From: Gorsachius magnificus
Lineage: Eukaryota; Chordata; Aves; Pelecaniformes; Ardeidae
Direction: 5' to 3'
Assembly: GCA_034008185.1 (NCBI GenBank)
Contig: CM067109.1
Span: 37,480,885-37,544,884 of the forward strand
Length of the DNA stretch: 64,000 bases
The translations under genes were made by a program, and so were the position numbers. The notes below the pieces were generated by a model. That model worked only from the letters and a program-made list of their open reading frames with translations, ran no database searches and was not told the DNA's origin. Position 1 is the first letter of the stretch. Each line of letters starts with the position of its first letter. Positions 1 through 12,825 of this stretch are shown here, in pieces.

Positions 1-2679
1 TTTTGGCAGCGAAAATTCAGTTTTGGCAACACTGCAAGAATTTAAAATTGAAATTAGAATAAACTGGATGTTTGGAATAGCCATAATGATGGAAGATTCT
101 TTCATTTCCTGTGTTTTAAAATGAGGTTTCATACATCTGTTTCAGAATTTTATTTTCTGATTTATAAAAAGCACAAGAAAAGGTATTTTTAAATAGTTAG
201 CAAAACAATTCAGTGTTGAAAAATAATCGTTACAGCTCCAAAACCATTTTAATCGTATGAACTACTGAAAATTTTGAAAATATTAAATTTGTCTCAGTCA
301 AGCTTATATTTTATTTTCTCTTTTAAAAATGACAAATATCTTCAGAAGGTTCCTTTTTCCAAGATTTCACCTTCTTTAAAAAAGAAGAAAAAGTCATCTC
401 CAGCAGTATTAGAAAGCTATGCCTATTTCTTCCAGGATTTTTCTCTATAAACTCTGCCAAAATGAAAAGATGATACAATGTAGTTAGCATCTCAGTCCTT
501 TGATTCAGGTCTTGTTTCTACCCTATCTGAATATTCATTTTTTATCCTTCTCTTCCCCTCTCAGTAACAATACTTTCTGCCTTATCCTGAAGGTGACTTA
601 AGGTGGGAAATAAAACCTTTGCTAATTGGTCTATTTTTCCACTTTTATGATAAATAAATAATATTTAAAAGATATTTGTTAAAACCACTGAACAAAGACA
701 TATTCTTCTGAGTATTTTTTGAGAACAAAAATCCATGTGTCCTTAAGCTTTGCCAATAATTGGCAAAAGTGAAATTATGGCTTTACAAAGAAGTAAAAGA
801 ACATAAACTCTCAAAAAGAGAAGCGTTTTCTTTTTAAACAGACTTCTAAAAGCCATTTTGGGTGTGTAAAATTCCAACCTCTAATGCCTATCTATGAGAA
901 TGAGAGCTCAGGATTCCACATTCTGTTCCATGGGCCATGTAAGAAACTGTACGCTACAAGCTTGCCCATATACATCTTGCAGACCTGCAATAAATTTGAT
1001 GTTTCTGTCTTGATGCTATAGACAAAGAGAGTTCCGAAAAAAAATACATTTTTTAAGATGCAAAGGATAAAAAAAGTTTTTTTGGGCCTCCGTGAAAACT
1101 ATTTTCAGAAAACTAATTTAGATGGATAGGTCATATTAAGCTCTGGACTCAAATATCCTTGCATTTGAAAGATGTGATATGTTACTACTTGGCTTTGTGT
1201 CTAGTTAACTTGAAATAATGGACTGATCTTGATGGATTCAGGCCACAATTCAAAATGTCATAGATGAGAAGCATGAGAAAAGCTTTGCTAAACATAAATC
1301 AGACCATTGATTAATGGAGTTTGGCCATAGCACTGTTACATGAGACTTAAGAGATAAGATAACAACTGACCTCAAGAGATACTTAAACAATTATATACCA
1401 CCTCCTCTAATCTGTGTGGTATTTCTTTTTATTTTCTAGCTTATAGTTAACCCACCAGATAGTCCAAGTCATACTTAATGATTATCCTCCAGTCAGTAAG
1501 ACTGGAGAATGCATCTTTCCCCATCAACATTTTCTGTATAACTTTCAGACCTACAATAGAGGTTGCTTTTTGGAAAGGAGGAGAACACAGTGCTGAATTG
1601 TGCAACTCCCACAGCATCTACACACCCAGAACAAAGATAATCAGCTCAAGTACAGCGAGTAAGGTTTCAGTTTACAGGAAATTTCTATCCTTGATAATGT
1701 CTCCTCAGCCAAAGAACTCCAAGATCAGCTTCCAAGCCACGCACAGTTCCTGGTGTTAACTGCCGGAGCCCACTTAGCAGAAGGAGCCCCTTATTGGCAT
1801 TGACATAGAGACAGCTTCATTCCTTGCAGTCAAGCCTAACAGCTTGGCAGGTAATGAATACTGGAATTTTCAGAAGAATTTTCAAGCAGTTTTGGGTGCT
1901 GTGCTCTACTGAATATTTGAGGATTTTTTTTGTAACTTCTCTTCCCCTATTGCAGTGAAATTCTGTGGGGTTCTGCTTACCCCCATTTGATTTTTTTCTC
2001 TTTTCAAAGAAAAGGAAAAGTTGTGGCTGACTGTTCATTTGAATAAACACATATTGAGATTCAAATAAGTATTCCTTGGGTAACCCTTTGAAAGTTCTCA
2101 CAAGTACATGACAGCAGCTGCTTTACAGCATGTAGTGAGTAATGCTTGTATCTGGAGCCCTACACCTCTGCATATTGTTAAAAATTAGTGGAAAATCACC
2201 TACTGTGCATTTGCATATGTTATTTCAATAGCTTTATTATTTGGCAACCAAATGACATCAAATGCCCAAAGCATTTGCACTCATAAAGGATAAAGTTCTT
2301 GGCAAGTGTGATGACTTTAAATGAGTTGAGCTAAAATCATTGTCTTTTTTCAAGGTTTCTTAACATGTGATAAGGCTTTCTTTCATGCTTAGATAACTTA
2401 GTAATATACCAATAATATATTGCTAAATTGAGGAATGATAGTCTTGAGAAATGTCATTAAAAACATATCTTTTCACAAAGTTTTAAGTTTATAAGCACTT
2501 CAGAAAAGTTCTTTCCTCCTTTTGAAGCAATGCATAATATTCTGCCTCATTGAGATTCTAGCATAGTTGCTCATTAGGTGGAGATATAAAACAAAACTAT
2601 ATTTGACAGAAGTTCCTAGAAGCCTAAGAGAATACCAGTAGCTCAGGCATACTGCATCCATTCTAGCAATCCTCTGATT

Positions 2680-2711
2680 ATTCATTCATTCACTTACTCA
2701 TTCATTCATTA
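2680..2711. repeat. Imperfect (ATTC)n microsatellite
   Basis: Short tandem runs of a TTCA/ATTC tetranucleotide, interrupted once near 2691-2698 by related but altered units. This is an ordinary short simple repeat with no sign of function. Confidence 0.75.
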
Positions 2712-3507
2712 CTGCTAAATCAATGGGAGAACTTATTCACATGGTACAACTGCTACACTGACAGATCAACTAGGAATGATTTTACGTCTTACAGAGATGA
2801 ATACCTATGAGCAAGTGACGTATTGCAATTAAGACAACAAATTCCAAGCAAATAAGTTACTTCAGAAAATTCAAAAGACTAATCATTTTGATTATTTTTT
2901 AATAGCAATGTGAAGTTCTGCATTTATCGCCTGATGGAACGCCTGAAATGCATTGTGTGTATTCAAAAGCAGTCTAGGCTTCTGAATAGGACACTATAAA
3001 CCTGATTTCAACAGATTGAAAACAAGATGTGACAAGCAGTTTGACACTGGCCCTCTACTAATTTCCGCTATTTGTAAAGAGGCACGTCTGAATGGGAATA
3101 GCTCAGCAGAATGGGTCAGGATGGTTGAGGCCATGTCATTCCACATGTAAAAAACACAGTACTGGGGAAAATAAGCAGCCATTGATTTCTAGTGAAAGCC
3201 CCCAGAGTCTGGGGAAAGCAGCCAAAACGAGGCACCAGCTGCTCTCTGCTGGAAATCTTTTGTGGAAGAGTGAGGGAAGAGAGAGAAAGCTGAAAGGGGA
3301 AACAAGGCAGAAATCAGGAAAGAAGAGGTGCTGCTGACTGCCTCAGCAACGCTTCATTCCCCACACTCAGCATTCTCTGAAAAATGGAGGAGGGGAAACA
3401 CACCCCAAAACTTCTCTTTTATTTATGAAATGTAATGGGAAGAGTTCCAATAGGAATTTCTCATGCTCTTTCACATTCCCTGAATTCAGCTGTAGGGCTT
3501 TGTGTGA

Positions 3508-3561
3508 GTTTTTTAAGGTTCTTTTGGTTGTTGTTTGGTTTTTTGGGTTGTTTTGGTTTTG
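3508..3561. repeat. T/G-rich low-complexity tract
   Basis: The plus strand consists almost only of T and G, with irregular TTTGG and TTGTT units. Such tracts are common in bird genomes. It also creates a short spurious plus-strand open frame rich in Phe, Gly and Leu, which I do not annotate. Confidence 0.7.
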
Positions 3562-4894
3562 TAAATATATGTGTCAAAAATGGAACAAATACTCAATGTG
3601 ATTGCGGCTCCTCATTTGCATAGTTGCATCATGACAACAGTATTAAGAAGATAATAAATGGAGAATATTTTGTTTGACCTTTTTTGCCTACAAGACAAAA
3701 ACCTTCCCTCTCTGCTTTTTAAGCACCTCTGTAATGATTTCATGCTACAAACTGTAGTGAAACTTTTTAGCAATGAGTAACAACTCTCTTGCTTCTATCC
3801 CAGTCACTGAAGACAGCGCACCCTGCAATGGAATACAGTATTCATGAAGGGGTTCCAAGTGAGCAGTTTCAGATAGTTTAAAAGTCCGAAATGGTTCCTA
3901 CGCTTAATTCCCTTCCTAGGCCAGCATGCACAAGAAGGGGGGCAAGGGGAACAGATCCATGCCAACACTCTGACTTAATGCCAGGTCCAAAATCTAAACC
4001 TTGTAAAACTGTGTGAGCCTTATCCAAAAAGGAGCTCTTTTGAGCAAAAGCAATTACTTCAAAAGAATTAACACGGTTGGCCAAAGCTAAGCAATAGCCA
4101 ATCAGAAAATGGTCTTTTAAGTCTGTACAGAGCTTTAAATAAGAAAGTTTCATGTGCCTTTAGTTGTAAACAGCTTTAGACTAGAGACACCCCATCAATG
4201 CTGACGACATGAAAAATGTGACAACTCAGTTATGAAAAGTCCCCACAACAGTTACAGACGCTTTTTTTCTAAATTGGTTTTCACAACCTTGTTTTTTACC
4301 AATCATGGAAGTTACTAGAGGGTTAGTGTTACACTGTTTGTCACATCTTGTTTTCACTGTATTGAAATCAGGTTTGGAGGGCCCTACTACTAAGAAGCTT
4401 AGGGTGCTTCTGAAGGAATGAATATGCATAACTCTGGGTGTTGGGTTACACCTCAGAGTAAGAAAATTCTGGACTGCTCATCTAACAGTGCTTCCAGTGG
4501 GGTGACAAGGTAACCAGGTTCTGCCTCTTATCAACTTGTAATTGCAAGTATAATTTAGTTTTCTCTGATTGTCTTGAATCTTGGCCAATTTGCTTTGCTA
4601 TGCTTTTTCAGATCATCTGGTATACCTCTAAGAACAACTTCCTCTTCTGCTTATATGGGCTTTCCCCCAAATTTTTCTTATTTAACTATTGCTTATTAGC
4701 CCCAACTCTAGTATCCATTTCTAACCTTTAGTTTTACAGAAACTGTGTTTGCTTGCTTCAGAGCTTGCAAAAACCTGCCAGGCTACCAACAAATTCTATG
4801 CTGTCTTCTGCTTCACTAAAGACTATGTGAAACTAATTAATATAATAAATAAGAAAACACCTTAAACTCGTACATGATGATTTGCGTTTTGCAT

Positions 4895-5469
4895 TGTTTC
4901 CTGGTTTTGGCTGGGACAGAGTTAATTTTCTTCATAGTAACCGGCACAGTGCTGTTTTGGATTTAGTATGAGAAGAATGCTGATAACATCCTGATGTTTT
5001 AGTTGTTGCTAAGTAGTGCTAAGACTAGTTTAGGACTTTTCAGCTCCCCATGTTCTGCCAGGTGCACAAGAAGCTGGGAGGGGGCACAGCCAGGACAGCT
5101 GACCCAAACTGACCGAAGGGATCTTCCACACCATATGACATTATGCTCATTATATAAGCTGGGGGAAGAAGGAGGAAGGTGGGGACATTCAGAGCGATGG
5201 CGTTTTTCTTCCAAAGTCACTGTTATGTGTGATGGAGCCCTGCTGTCCTGGAGGTGGCTGAGCATCTGCCTGCTGGTGGGAAGCAGGGAATGAATTCCTT
5301 GCTTTGCTTTGCTTGTGTGCGCAGCATTTGCTTTACCTGTTAAACTGTCTTTATCACAACCTATGAGCTTTCTCACTTTTACCCTTCCAATTCTCACCCC
5401 CATCCCACCAGGGGGGGTGAGTGAGTGGCTGTGTGGTGCTGAGTTGCTTGCTGGGGTTATACCATGACA
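4895..5469 (-). mobile_element. Solo LTR of an endogenous retrovirus (TguLTR5-like)
   Basis: On the minus strand the element begins TGTCATGG and ends CCAGGAAACA, the TG...CA ends expected of a retroviral LTR, and is 575 bp long. The order of blocks (a 5' segment resembling AACCCCAGC, a C-rich run, a TTATATAA TATA-type box at 5150-5157, then a 3' part ending in AACCAGG) matches my recollection of the LTR family abundant in neoavian birds and called TguLTR5 in zebra finch. Its superfamily is probably ERVL, but I am not certain. No gag, pol or env lies within several kb on either side, and no second LTR was seen, so this is a solo LTR left by recombination between two LTRs. The flanking pentamers (4890-4894 and 5470-5474) agree at only three of five positions, so no clean target-site duplication remains. 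A small CTTTG repeat sits inside it near 5305-5318. The 134-codon minus frame and 96-codon plus frame within it are chance products. Confidence 0.85.
5150..5157 (-). promoter_or_regulatory. TATA-type box of the solo LTR
   Basis: TTATATAA lies inside the LTR, downstream of the inferred U3 segment when read on the minus strand. It is the likely core promoter of the former provirus. Transcription would run toward lower coordinates. No splice-competent host gene was recognised downstream, so any present activity is speculative. Confidence 0.5.
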
Positions 5470-8400
5470 TTATTTCCACCTGTACTTTCATGCTGTAATA
5501 TTCTTCCACTTTCCTTGGTTTTGTACCTCATTCTCTCTACATTTCAGAGAAACATTTTAACTGGCTGCTGTGTTCTCTCTTTAGTCTTTCACAGAGCTAC
5601 TACACTTCAGAGAAGGAAACACTGCAAGGGATTGCAGGGTTGCTGGGCAGGAAAGGTCTGTAGTTATTTACTGTAAACTGGACTACCACAGGCAGGGCAT
5701 ATGTGAGCATATGTTTGTGATTATAAAATTGGGACCCAATTTTGGTTTGGATTCCCATCACACTAGTATTTTTGGCCCTGATCCTTACAACAACCATTAT
5801 GAACCTTCCAAAGCTCTGCGTATTTGAAAAGAACAGTCTGGGTATGTCAGTGTTGTAGGATTGGAGTCCATGGAAAACTAAATATCATAGAATCTGAAGT
5901 AATTCAATGGCCCTGAACAGCATCAAACCATCTTCATTCAAGCAAGAAAAGATTCTGACCAAATGCCAGGACTGCACACTCCCTTCATTTTCATTCATGC
6001 TTCAGGAACCTGAACTATTCTAGTAGAAAGTTTAAAAACAGCCAATGTGAAGACAATATTTAAAAAAATCCCTAGGCACATACATCTGCAACAATGTAAG
6101 TTCTTTCACAGTGAGTTGTTGGCTGTATTGTTGTTGCTTTTTAGGTAGACAGGCACAAAATCAAGCTGAAGAAATTTTGCTTAAATAAACTGAAGCAGAA
6201 GAGAAAAACCAGAATACAACAAGAATAAGGTATTCTGGGAGTAGCGAGTATGCTTATTTGATGGCATCAAACTAAATAATAGAACAACAGTAAAAGTGTA
6301 TTATTTTAATTGAAAAAAAATGTAATTCCCTCTTGCACCCTGTTCAGACAGCCTGGGATATCTTTGTATTATAGCATGTCTGAACACATCCATTTATGAA
6401 ATTCATTACATTCATCCAGAATAATCTATTTCCCTACTGCATTGTTATGCAAATTTATTGGAAGATGCATTAGAAAAGTTTGCGTTGTTTAGCAATTATC
6501 ACCCACTTTATAAATTTTCCCTATTTCAAAACCTTGGAGTACAATTTATATTATGCTCTAGTAGTGCCCTGGATACAATTCATCACATTAATTTCTTCAT
6601 TTCCAGCAAGCACACATTTTATCTATGTTATTTCCCCACTCAATTTTTTTTTCAAGCTCAGTGACTGGCTTAATACACATGGCACCATTAGATCTCTAGC
6701 ATGCCCTCTCATCATACATCATACCTATCTATGGGATACCCAGATAACTACAATGGTTTGCATCCTCAGCTTGATAGACAAGGCAATTTAATATGACCAT
6801 TACAGTTTACACCTGCTAAAGATACAGCCTTATAGTAGTACATATATAGTAGACATATTATTATGTATTAGAAAATGTAATTTAATTGGAGGAGGGCAGA
6901 TTAAGGTTGCCTTTTAATACAAGGCTTCCCATATCAGAGTGGAAGTGTGCATGTGTGTGTATAAATAGACATGCATGTATAGATAGAGAAATACACATTC
7001 AGAGGCAAATGGAAATACTGGCAAGTCATAACTTAGATTGTTTCGGAAAGGACGAAGTTAGAATCTATATCTCTTAGACTACAGTGCAGAGGTCTATACC
7101 TAGGCTATTAAAATGTTTATCCTTCACATTTCTAAAAATAAAATGTCTAATGTAGTTCAATTGGTCTTCACTTTGAGATTTTTCCTTATAGAGAATTCCT
7201 AAAGGCATAGTCAAGAACTATAATGATTAGGTCAGAATAACTATAATAAGATCAGTTATATCTAATGGGAAACATTTACCTGAAAAGTTTCACATGAAGT
7301 TCAGAAGTATTGCTTTTTCAAAGAAATTGAATAAAAAGTTGAACATATAGCGATGTGGAAAAATTCCACACCATGCTCCATAGTCATTCACTAGTGCAGA
7401 AAAACATTTGATATTTCAATATTGCTTTAGAGTTCCATGAGGAGTTCAGTAGAAAGGATCATCTTAAATAGCAGCCAGCAGTTGAATGAGAAGAACAGAA
7501 CTTGGGTGAGGGTTATTTCACTGGCTGATAGTCTTACAACCACTTTTGGCACCAGCTTCAGACTGTTGAGTGACACAGTCACTTTGCTTCTTTCAAAAGC
7601 ATCTGGCAGATAGTGATTTTAGGAGAATCAAAGGCTGCAGAGGTCTGCAGGGCCCGCTGTGTCATAGCTACCAACACTGAACTCTGTGTGTCTGCTGCTA
7701 TAAGATAAAGTCTGTTTTGAAAGAAAACAAACTTTATTGACATTTTTGTTAGAGCTCAGAGCAGCTCTTGAAAGGCAAAATTACACCATGTAATTATCTT
7801 GGCCTCAATCCTAAAAGTCTTTGTGCTGCATCAGGAGTGCTTTACGTGTTCCAGCTCAACCAAGAGTACAAACTACAGTTACAATTTTGTGCTGTCTTTC
7901 CAGGAAGTGCAGTACAAAAGGATCTACCCAAAAAGCAGAGATTTTACTGTTCATATTTTAGACTTCCACATGATCTAGTATTTTCAAATAGACTGAAGCT
8001 CAGTGGTTTTTTAGAATTTTTTATGAGTATCTCCAAAACTCAGAACCCCTCATCATGCTCTCTCCTCACAACTCTCCACCGTACTCCAATTTTAATAAGG
8101 ATAGCAGTTGAACACTAGGTGAACCTACATAAAAGGAACACTTTCCTGAAAAAAAAGTCCAACCTTTCACTACTGTTACAGAGATTGAGGTGAAAACTTG
8201 TTTCTGTGGTCAAGAACAAGGTCAATATTGGTATCGTCAATGAATCTTGAACCATGGGTAATCCCTGCTCATCCCACTTCAGACAGAGTAAGTATTAAGG
8301 TGTCAAAAACATCCTTCTCTTTACCAGGAACTTAATGATCTCATCACTGTAGACTCAAGTATCTCCACCAATTGCTGCTGGTATCTTTCCTTATGCTCTT

Positions 8401-9059
8401 TGGGCAGACCCTCAATCCAAAACCCTCTTATGCACAGAGAAAAGCAGCTGACACCAAAAGTAGGGTTTCAGCTAGAAATTCTGAAGTGCCTTTTCTAATA
8501 CAATGAAAATGCTCAAGCTGTAGGCATCCTCTTAAGTAGTGGCTGATGAGAACTCCAACCCAGAGCTTAAAGTAATCATAAGCCTACCCTGCAACACCAG
8601 GTTAACTAACTAATGTTTGGGGGAAAAAAAGTAATATTTTAAAAAGAAAGACATAATTATTGGGGTGTATAGTGCAGGCTGTTTACAGATGTCTGAAAGA
8701 ATTCTGAGCAAAGTGTTTCCAGCATACTCCTACTTTTCAGGCAAAGCTTCGGTCTCACAATAATTATTCCCTTCTGGATTAATTAAAGGGGGAAAAAAAA
8801 CCTTTAAGTGTTAAGGCACTGGGCCACATTTTTGCACTTCCTTGCCTATAGGGGCCAACAATGGGAGTTTGGCAGAATTCATGTAGGTGAATTATAAGAG
8901 GTCCCAGTATTTTCCTGTTTCTTTCTACAAAGCAATTGCCATGATAAATGATCAAGGATACAGCAGAAAAATTAAGTCAAATCCACCTCTGTGTGCAACT
9001 GATGGGCTTTCGCTACCTTTTGTCGCCAGTACAATCTCCATCTCTGGCCCTGCTTACGG

Positions 9060-9235
9060 ATCTTCTCCCCAACCCCTTTATTTTTTTCCTGGTCCTCACT
9101 TTGCTATCCTATCCCCATCCTTTAAGCTACTCAGTCTCACATTCTCCCAATTTTTTTGTTTACCACCGAACTTAATTTCTTCCTCCTGCTATTCTCTCTT
9201 GCCCCCACAGCCACCTTTCCCACAACCAAATGCTG
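9060..9235. repeat. Pyrimidine-rich tract
   Basis: The plus strand is dominated by C and T for roughly 175 bp. It ends in a TTGCCCCCACAG string that resembles a 3' splice acceptor (polypyrimidine tract plus CAG). The sequence after it is not followed by a convincing coding exon, so I label only the composition. Confidence 0.5.
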
Positions 9236-10489
9236 CCCTCCAGCAATCCAAATGAGGTTGAAATTGTTCTGTGTACAGTTCAGAATTTGTGAAGAAGGTC
9301 AGAATATGGAGGTTTCACACTGCTTATTTAAAGGTATAATATATAATGAGTGATCAAGAAGAGACTGCCAACTAAAACTTATTTTGACATTGCATCCAGT
9401 CTTTTTAGGTCTTCTCATCAAGAGGATTAATAGAAGTAGAAAAGAAGAAAGTCAACTCTGCTTAACCTAATGCTACTGGAACTGAGTTAGAGACAACTGT
9501 GACAAGAAGACTAGAATGGGCAGTAGTGCAAGGAATCAGCAGCACCACATGGCATGGAAAGAAGGATCTGAATCTGGTGAGAAACTAGGCTTCACCAGTT
9601 GTTGCAACTGTGGTTTGACACAAAATGACTACAAAAACAGCTTAGAGAAAGTCTTCCAAATAATTTTTCCTTCTTTGCAGATGCTGTACCTATCACTTTC
9701 TAGGATGTTGTCTAATGTGATTTGCTGCCAAATGTTTGTAAACTGCTGAACACTGACACCACACAAGAATATGAAAGAACATTCATCAATGGTACTCTGT
9801 ACAAGACCTTGGAGTCTATTATGTAGAGTGATGTTTCTGTTAGATTTTACAGAAGTACTAACTGAGCACAGCAAAATTATACAGAAGTCCAAATGCAGTT
9901 ACTTACCACCCTTCCAAGTTGGACATTGCAAGAGAAACTATTGGGAGAAAAATCTCCTTTTTCATACTAGATTTTCAAGCTCCTGAACACAAACATTCCA
10001 CTTTACAGTTTATATCACCATTCTTTTATTTTTACCAGAGCTAAGAATGTAGCCCTTGAACCAATTCAGCCTTATTCAGACAAAGTTTGTAATAAGGGCA
10101 TCAGAGCTTTGGCCAAATAAGGAAATTTGGGATCAGGGTCTCTTGAATTAGAAATCAAGATGAAACAGGCTGCAGAGAAAGCATATGTTTCTCATAGGTA
10201 TTCTGCTAATATTAAACATCCTGCAAGTATGTTTTGAAATCTGTCTGAAAATCTCCTAAAGCTGTAGCCAGAGGTTCCATGCTATTTAAGCCATCCAGCC
10301 TGTAATACACATAGTGCCTCTCTTTTCTTTTCAGAAACAGAAATATATTTCCATTTGTTCACCCACAACTTTGAAAGATCCCATCACCACACCTTCTGCA
10401 GTCATTTTTTCCTTATGTCAGATCTGAGTATACAAAAAAACTTCTGTGTTGCATGGTCAAAAACTAAGCCAAGACCCACATCTAGTTTT

Positions 10490-10860
10490 CACCAGCAAGC
10501 CTGTGTTTTGGCATGTATAAAACCTGTCACCCTGGAACCTTGCACTCCTCATAGCCTGGCTGTGAGCTTTTCATCTCTGTACCATCACTTCTCTCCACCT
10601 TTGCCCTCCAACACCAAGCAGCTGCAAGGCTGGAGAGAGGTTTTCTGATCACCTGTCCCTCTGCCACAGGGGCCATGTAGTCCTTCCCCACCTCAACCCC
10701 CCTACATGAGGTACTGGCCTAGCAGCTCTGCTGAAATGGGATGTCCCAGTGCAGCCCCTCAGCTCCACCACTTCAGGCAGGAGCGGGGTACCCCATGGGC
10801 TGAGCCAACTGCTGCAGCCCAGGGCATCACCCTGGCACTATTGGAGAGGTTATTTGTGGG
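10490..10860. other. GC-richer unassigned patch
   Basis: This interval is clearly richer in G and C than its surroundings, with runs such as CCCCACCTCAACCCCCC near 10688. A 63-codon plus frame (10706-10897) crosses it but has no recognisable motif. It could be an eroded transposable element, a non-coding exon or a regulatory patch. I see no LTR ends, CR1 tail or poly-A that would decide. Confidence 0.35.
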
Positions 10861-12800
10861 AAGTCTGATCACTGTGATAAATGGGCCAATCACTTAAAAA
10901 GTTATATGTCATCTCTAATTTAGAGAGTGGAAAGACAGCACTTTATTCAACAAAATGGTGGCACTTTAAAATTTATTATTTTTTCAGTATGAGGCTTGTA
11001 CCTCATCAAAGATCCTCCTCTTTCCTTCTGCTCTCTAGCTATGGAGCTTACCAGGTTATTATTCACTTAATCTAATGGCCTGCTGTACAAAATCACTCTT
11101 AAATTCTTCAGTGTAATTAAATTAGTACACAGATGGGAATGACCTCCTCCATGGCTCTTTCCCTTCTCATCATATCTCCAGTAATAACTGCCAATTTTCC
11201 TTTTCTCTGCAATTAGGCTACCGCATCTGCATCTGTGTGATGAGGGAGCACAAGACCTGAGGAGACATCCCGGGTGGTGGAAGCTATCTGCCTCCTGCAC
11301 CATGAAGAGGTACCACCATGCAGTTCCCCTGATGAACTACATCAGCTTCCCATTTTCTCCCTGCAACTACCCTGTTTCAAAGATTTCTAGACTTTATTGC
11401 TATGATGGTTCAAAGCCTCCAAGTTCTCAGCCAAAATATGTTCATAATCAGCTTAAACCCATTAGATCTCATTCCAGCTGCGTGCTTTGGCTTAAATATG
11501 GTTTTTATTCACATATCTCTCTGATGGGCCAATATTGATGTTTGTTCGGTCTGTGTTTTACTAGTCTGAAACATACCATACTTGTTTTATCTCGATTTGT
11601 AGGACAATCTCTATTCATATGATATATCTCCACTTGCACACAGATGAGATTGAATTCACCTTTCTACTGAATTTTGTTAAGTTTTATATCTGAGTGCTTC
11701 TAGTCCCAATATTGTTAAAGGTCACTTTTCACTTTTTTTTAATGTCATCAGATTTATGATGCATATTCATTACTACTGCTTCTGTTGATGGTGAAATATT
11801 TCCATTTCTGATACATGTAATAATGCTTTCTTCTTTTCCAAAACATAAGAAGGAGCACATTGATTTCGATTTTGAGAAGAAGAGCTGCATGTAGTGTACT
11901 GCCAGGTCACAGAGTGAGCATACTGGAGCTTACCAAGTCTTAGGACAATGAGAGGAAATTAATACATGTGGCAAGGAAACCACTGAAATACTGATGTAAC
12001 AAGTTGAACTATATTCCTAGGGAAAGTTCAATGGGAAAGGATAAAAATGTCATCATAACTTAGCAACTAACTTCAATAAAAAGTCTGCTAATAATATCAA
12101 TTAGAAAGTTCATAAAAATTTGGCAGAAAAATGAGAGATATAAAGGTCATCTGCTTTACTCAGCAAAGTCCTGTCTTGATCAGCTTCAGCAGAATTCTCT
12201 GAATGCTGACATAAGAAACAGAATAGAAACCAAGATGTACTCCCTGAAAACAACTTCACAGTAAAAAGTTGTATTACTGTCTTTAAACAGGGATTTCTAG
12301 GAATGTGTTTCAGTGCCATTGCACAGATCCAGGGTATTTAAGGGACTTTTTTCTCACCTTTAATTTGGATGATAGGTACCATATTAACCCATAAAGATTG
12401 TCAGACTCTGGACTAGGTGTTTGTGGCTTGTGTGGGACTGCTAAAAATACTCCTCTTTTAAGGCAAAGTACCAATGCTTTTCTTCATAATTCCTGTCTGC
12501 TCTGGAAGGAAAAAGTCAGATCAAAAGGTAATGCTTCTTACACCTTTCATAGAAAAAAAATGTACACTTCTCTGCAGCCAGGTATTTATTGTTTATTTCT
12601 CACCATAAACTGTATATTCTATTCCTTCTCTAACAACTCAGCGGGAAAACCCCCCAGCAAAAAAATAACTCACTGAATTTTTGGAAGTGTATTAGAAAAC
12701 AAGTATAGTGCTGACCATCACCTGTAATCTCTTGCACATGCTCTAAATATAGTCAAAACATCTATAATTTAAAGCTGAATAGTATGAGTTGTGAGTTTGG

Positions 12801-12825
12801 TTTTTTCTTTTTTTTTTTTTTTTTT
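12801..12825. repeat. Poly-T tract
   Basis: A run of 25 bases that is all T except one C at 12807. Read on the minus strand it is a poly-A tract, which could be the tail of a very old retrocopy, but the sequence just beyond it (12826 onward) shows no recognisable gene or SINE body. Confidence 0.8.

Larger units (their letters stand above)
1..4894. other. AT-rich non-coding stretch
   Basis: I see no supportable gene here. Open frames are all under about 100 codons, carry no recognisable motif, and are what chance gives in AT-rich DNA. The stretch contains a short ATTC-type microsatellite near 2.7 kb and a T/G-rich low-complexity tract near 3.5 kb, listed separately. No transposon end, RNA gene or CpG-rich promoter was recognised. 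Confidence 0.6.
5470..12800. other. AT-rich non-coding stretch with two compositional patches
   Basis: I found no supportable gene. Two local anomalies stand out from the AT-rich background: a pyrimidine-rich tract near 9.06-9.24 kb and a GC-richer patch at about 10.49-10.86 kb. Both are listed on their own. The many short open frames show no domain or motif I recognise. No LINE, LTR or DNA-transposon ends were recognised between the LTR and the poly-T run at 12.8 kb. Confidence 0.55.

Noticed and set aside
4999..5403. 134-codon minus frame
   Set aside because: It lies wholly inside the solo LTR and crosses the TATA-type box; LTRs of this type are not known to code for protein, and an overlapping plus frame (5003-5293) is equally open.
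5876..5900. ATCATAGAATCTGAAG, resembling a CR1 tail
   Set aside because: Only a few bases match and no CR1 3' region follows on either strand.
9156..9260. Possible exon after the TTGCCCCCACAG acceptor-like string
   Set aside because: The following sequence has no good donor or recognisable coding content; the signal is explained by the pyrimidine-rich tract.
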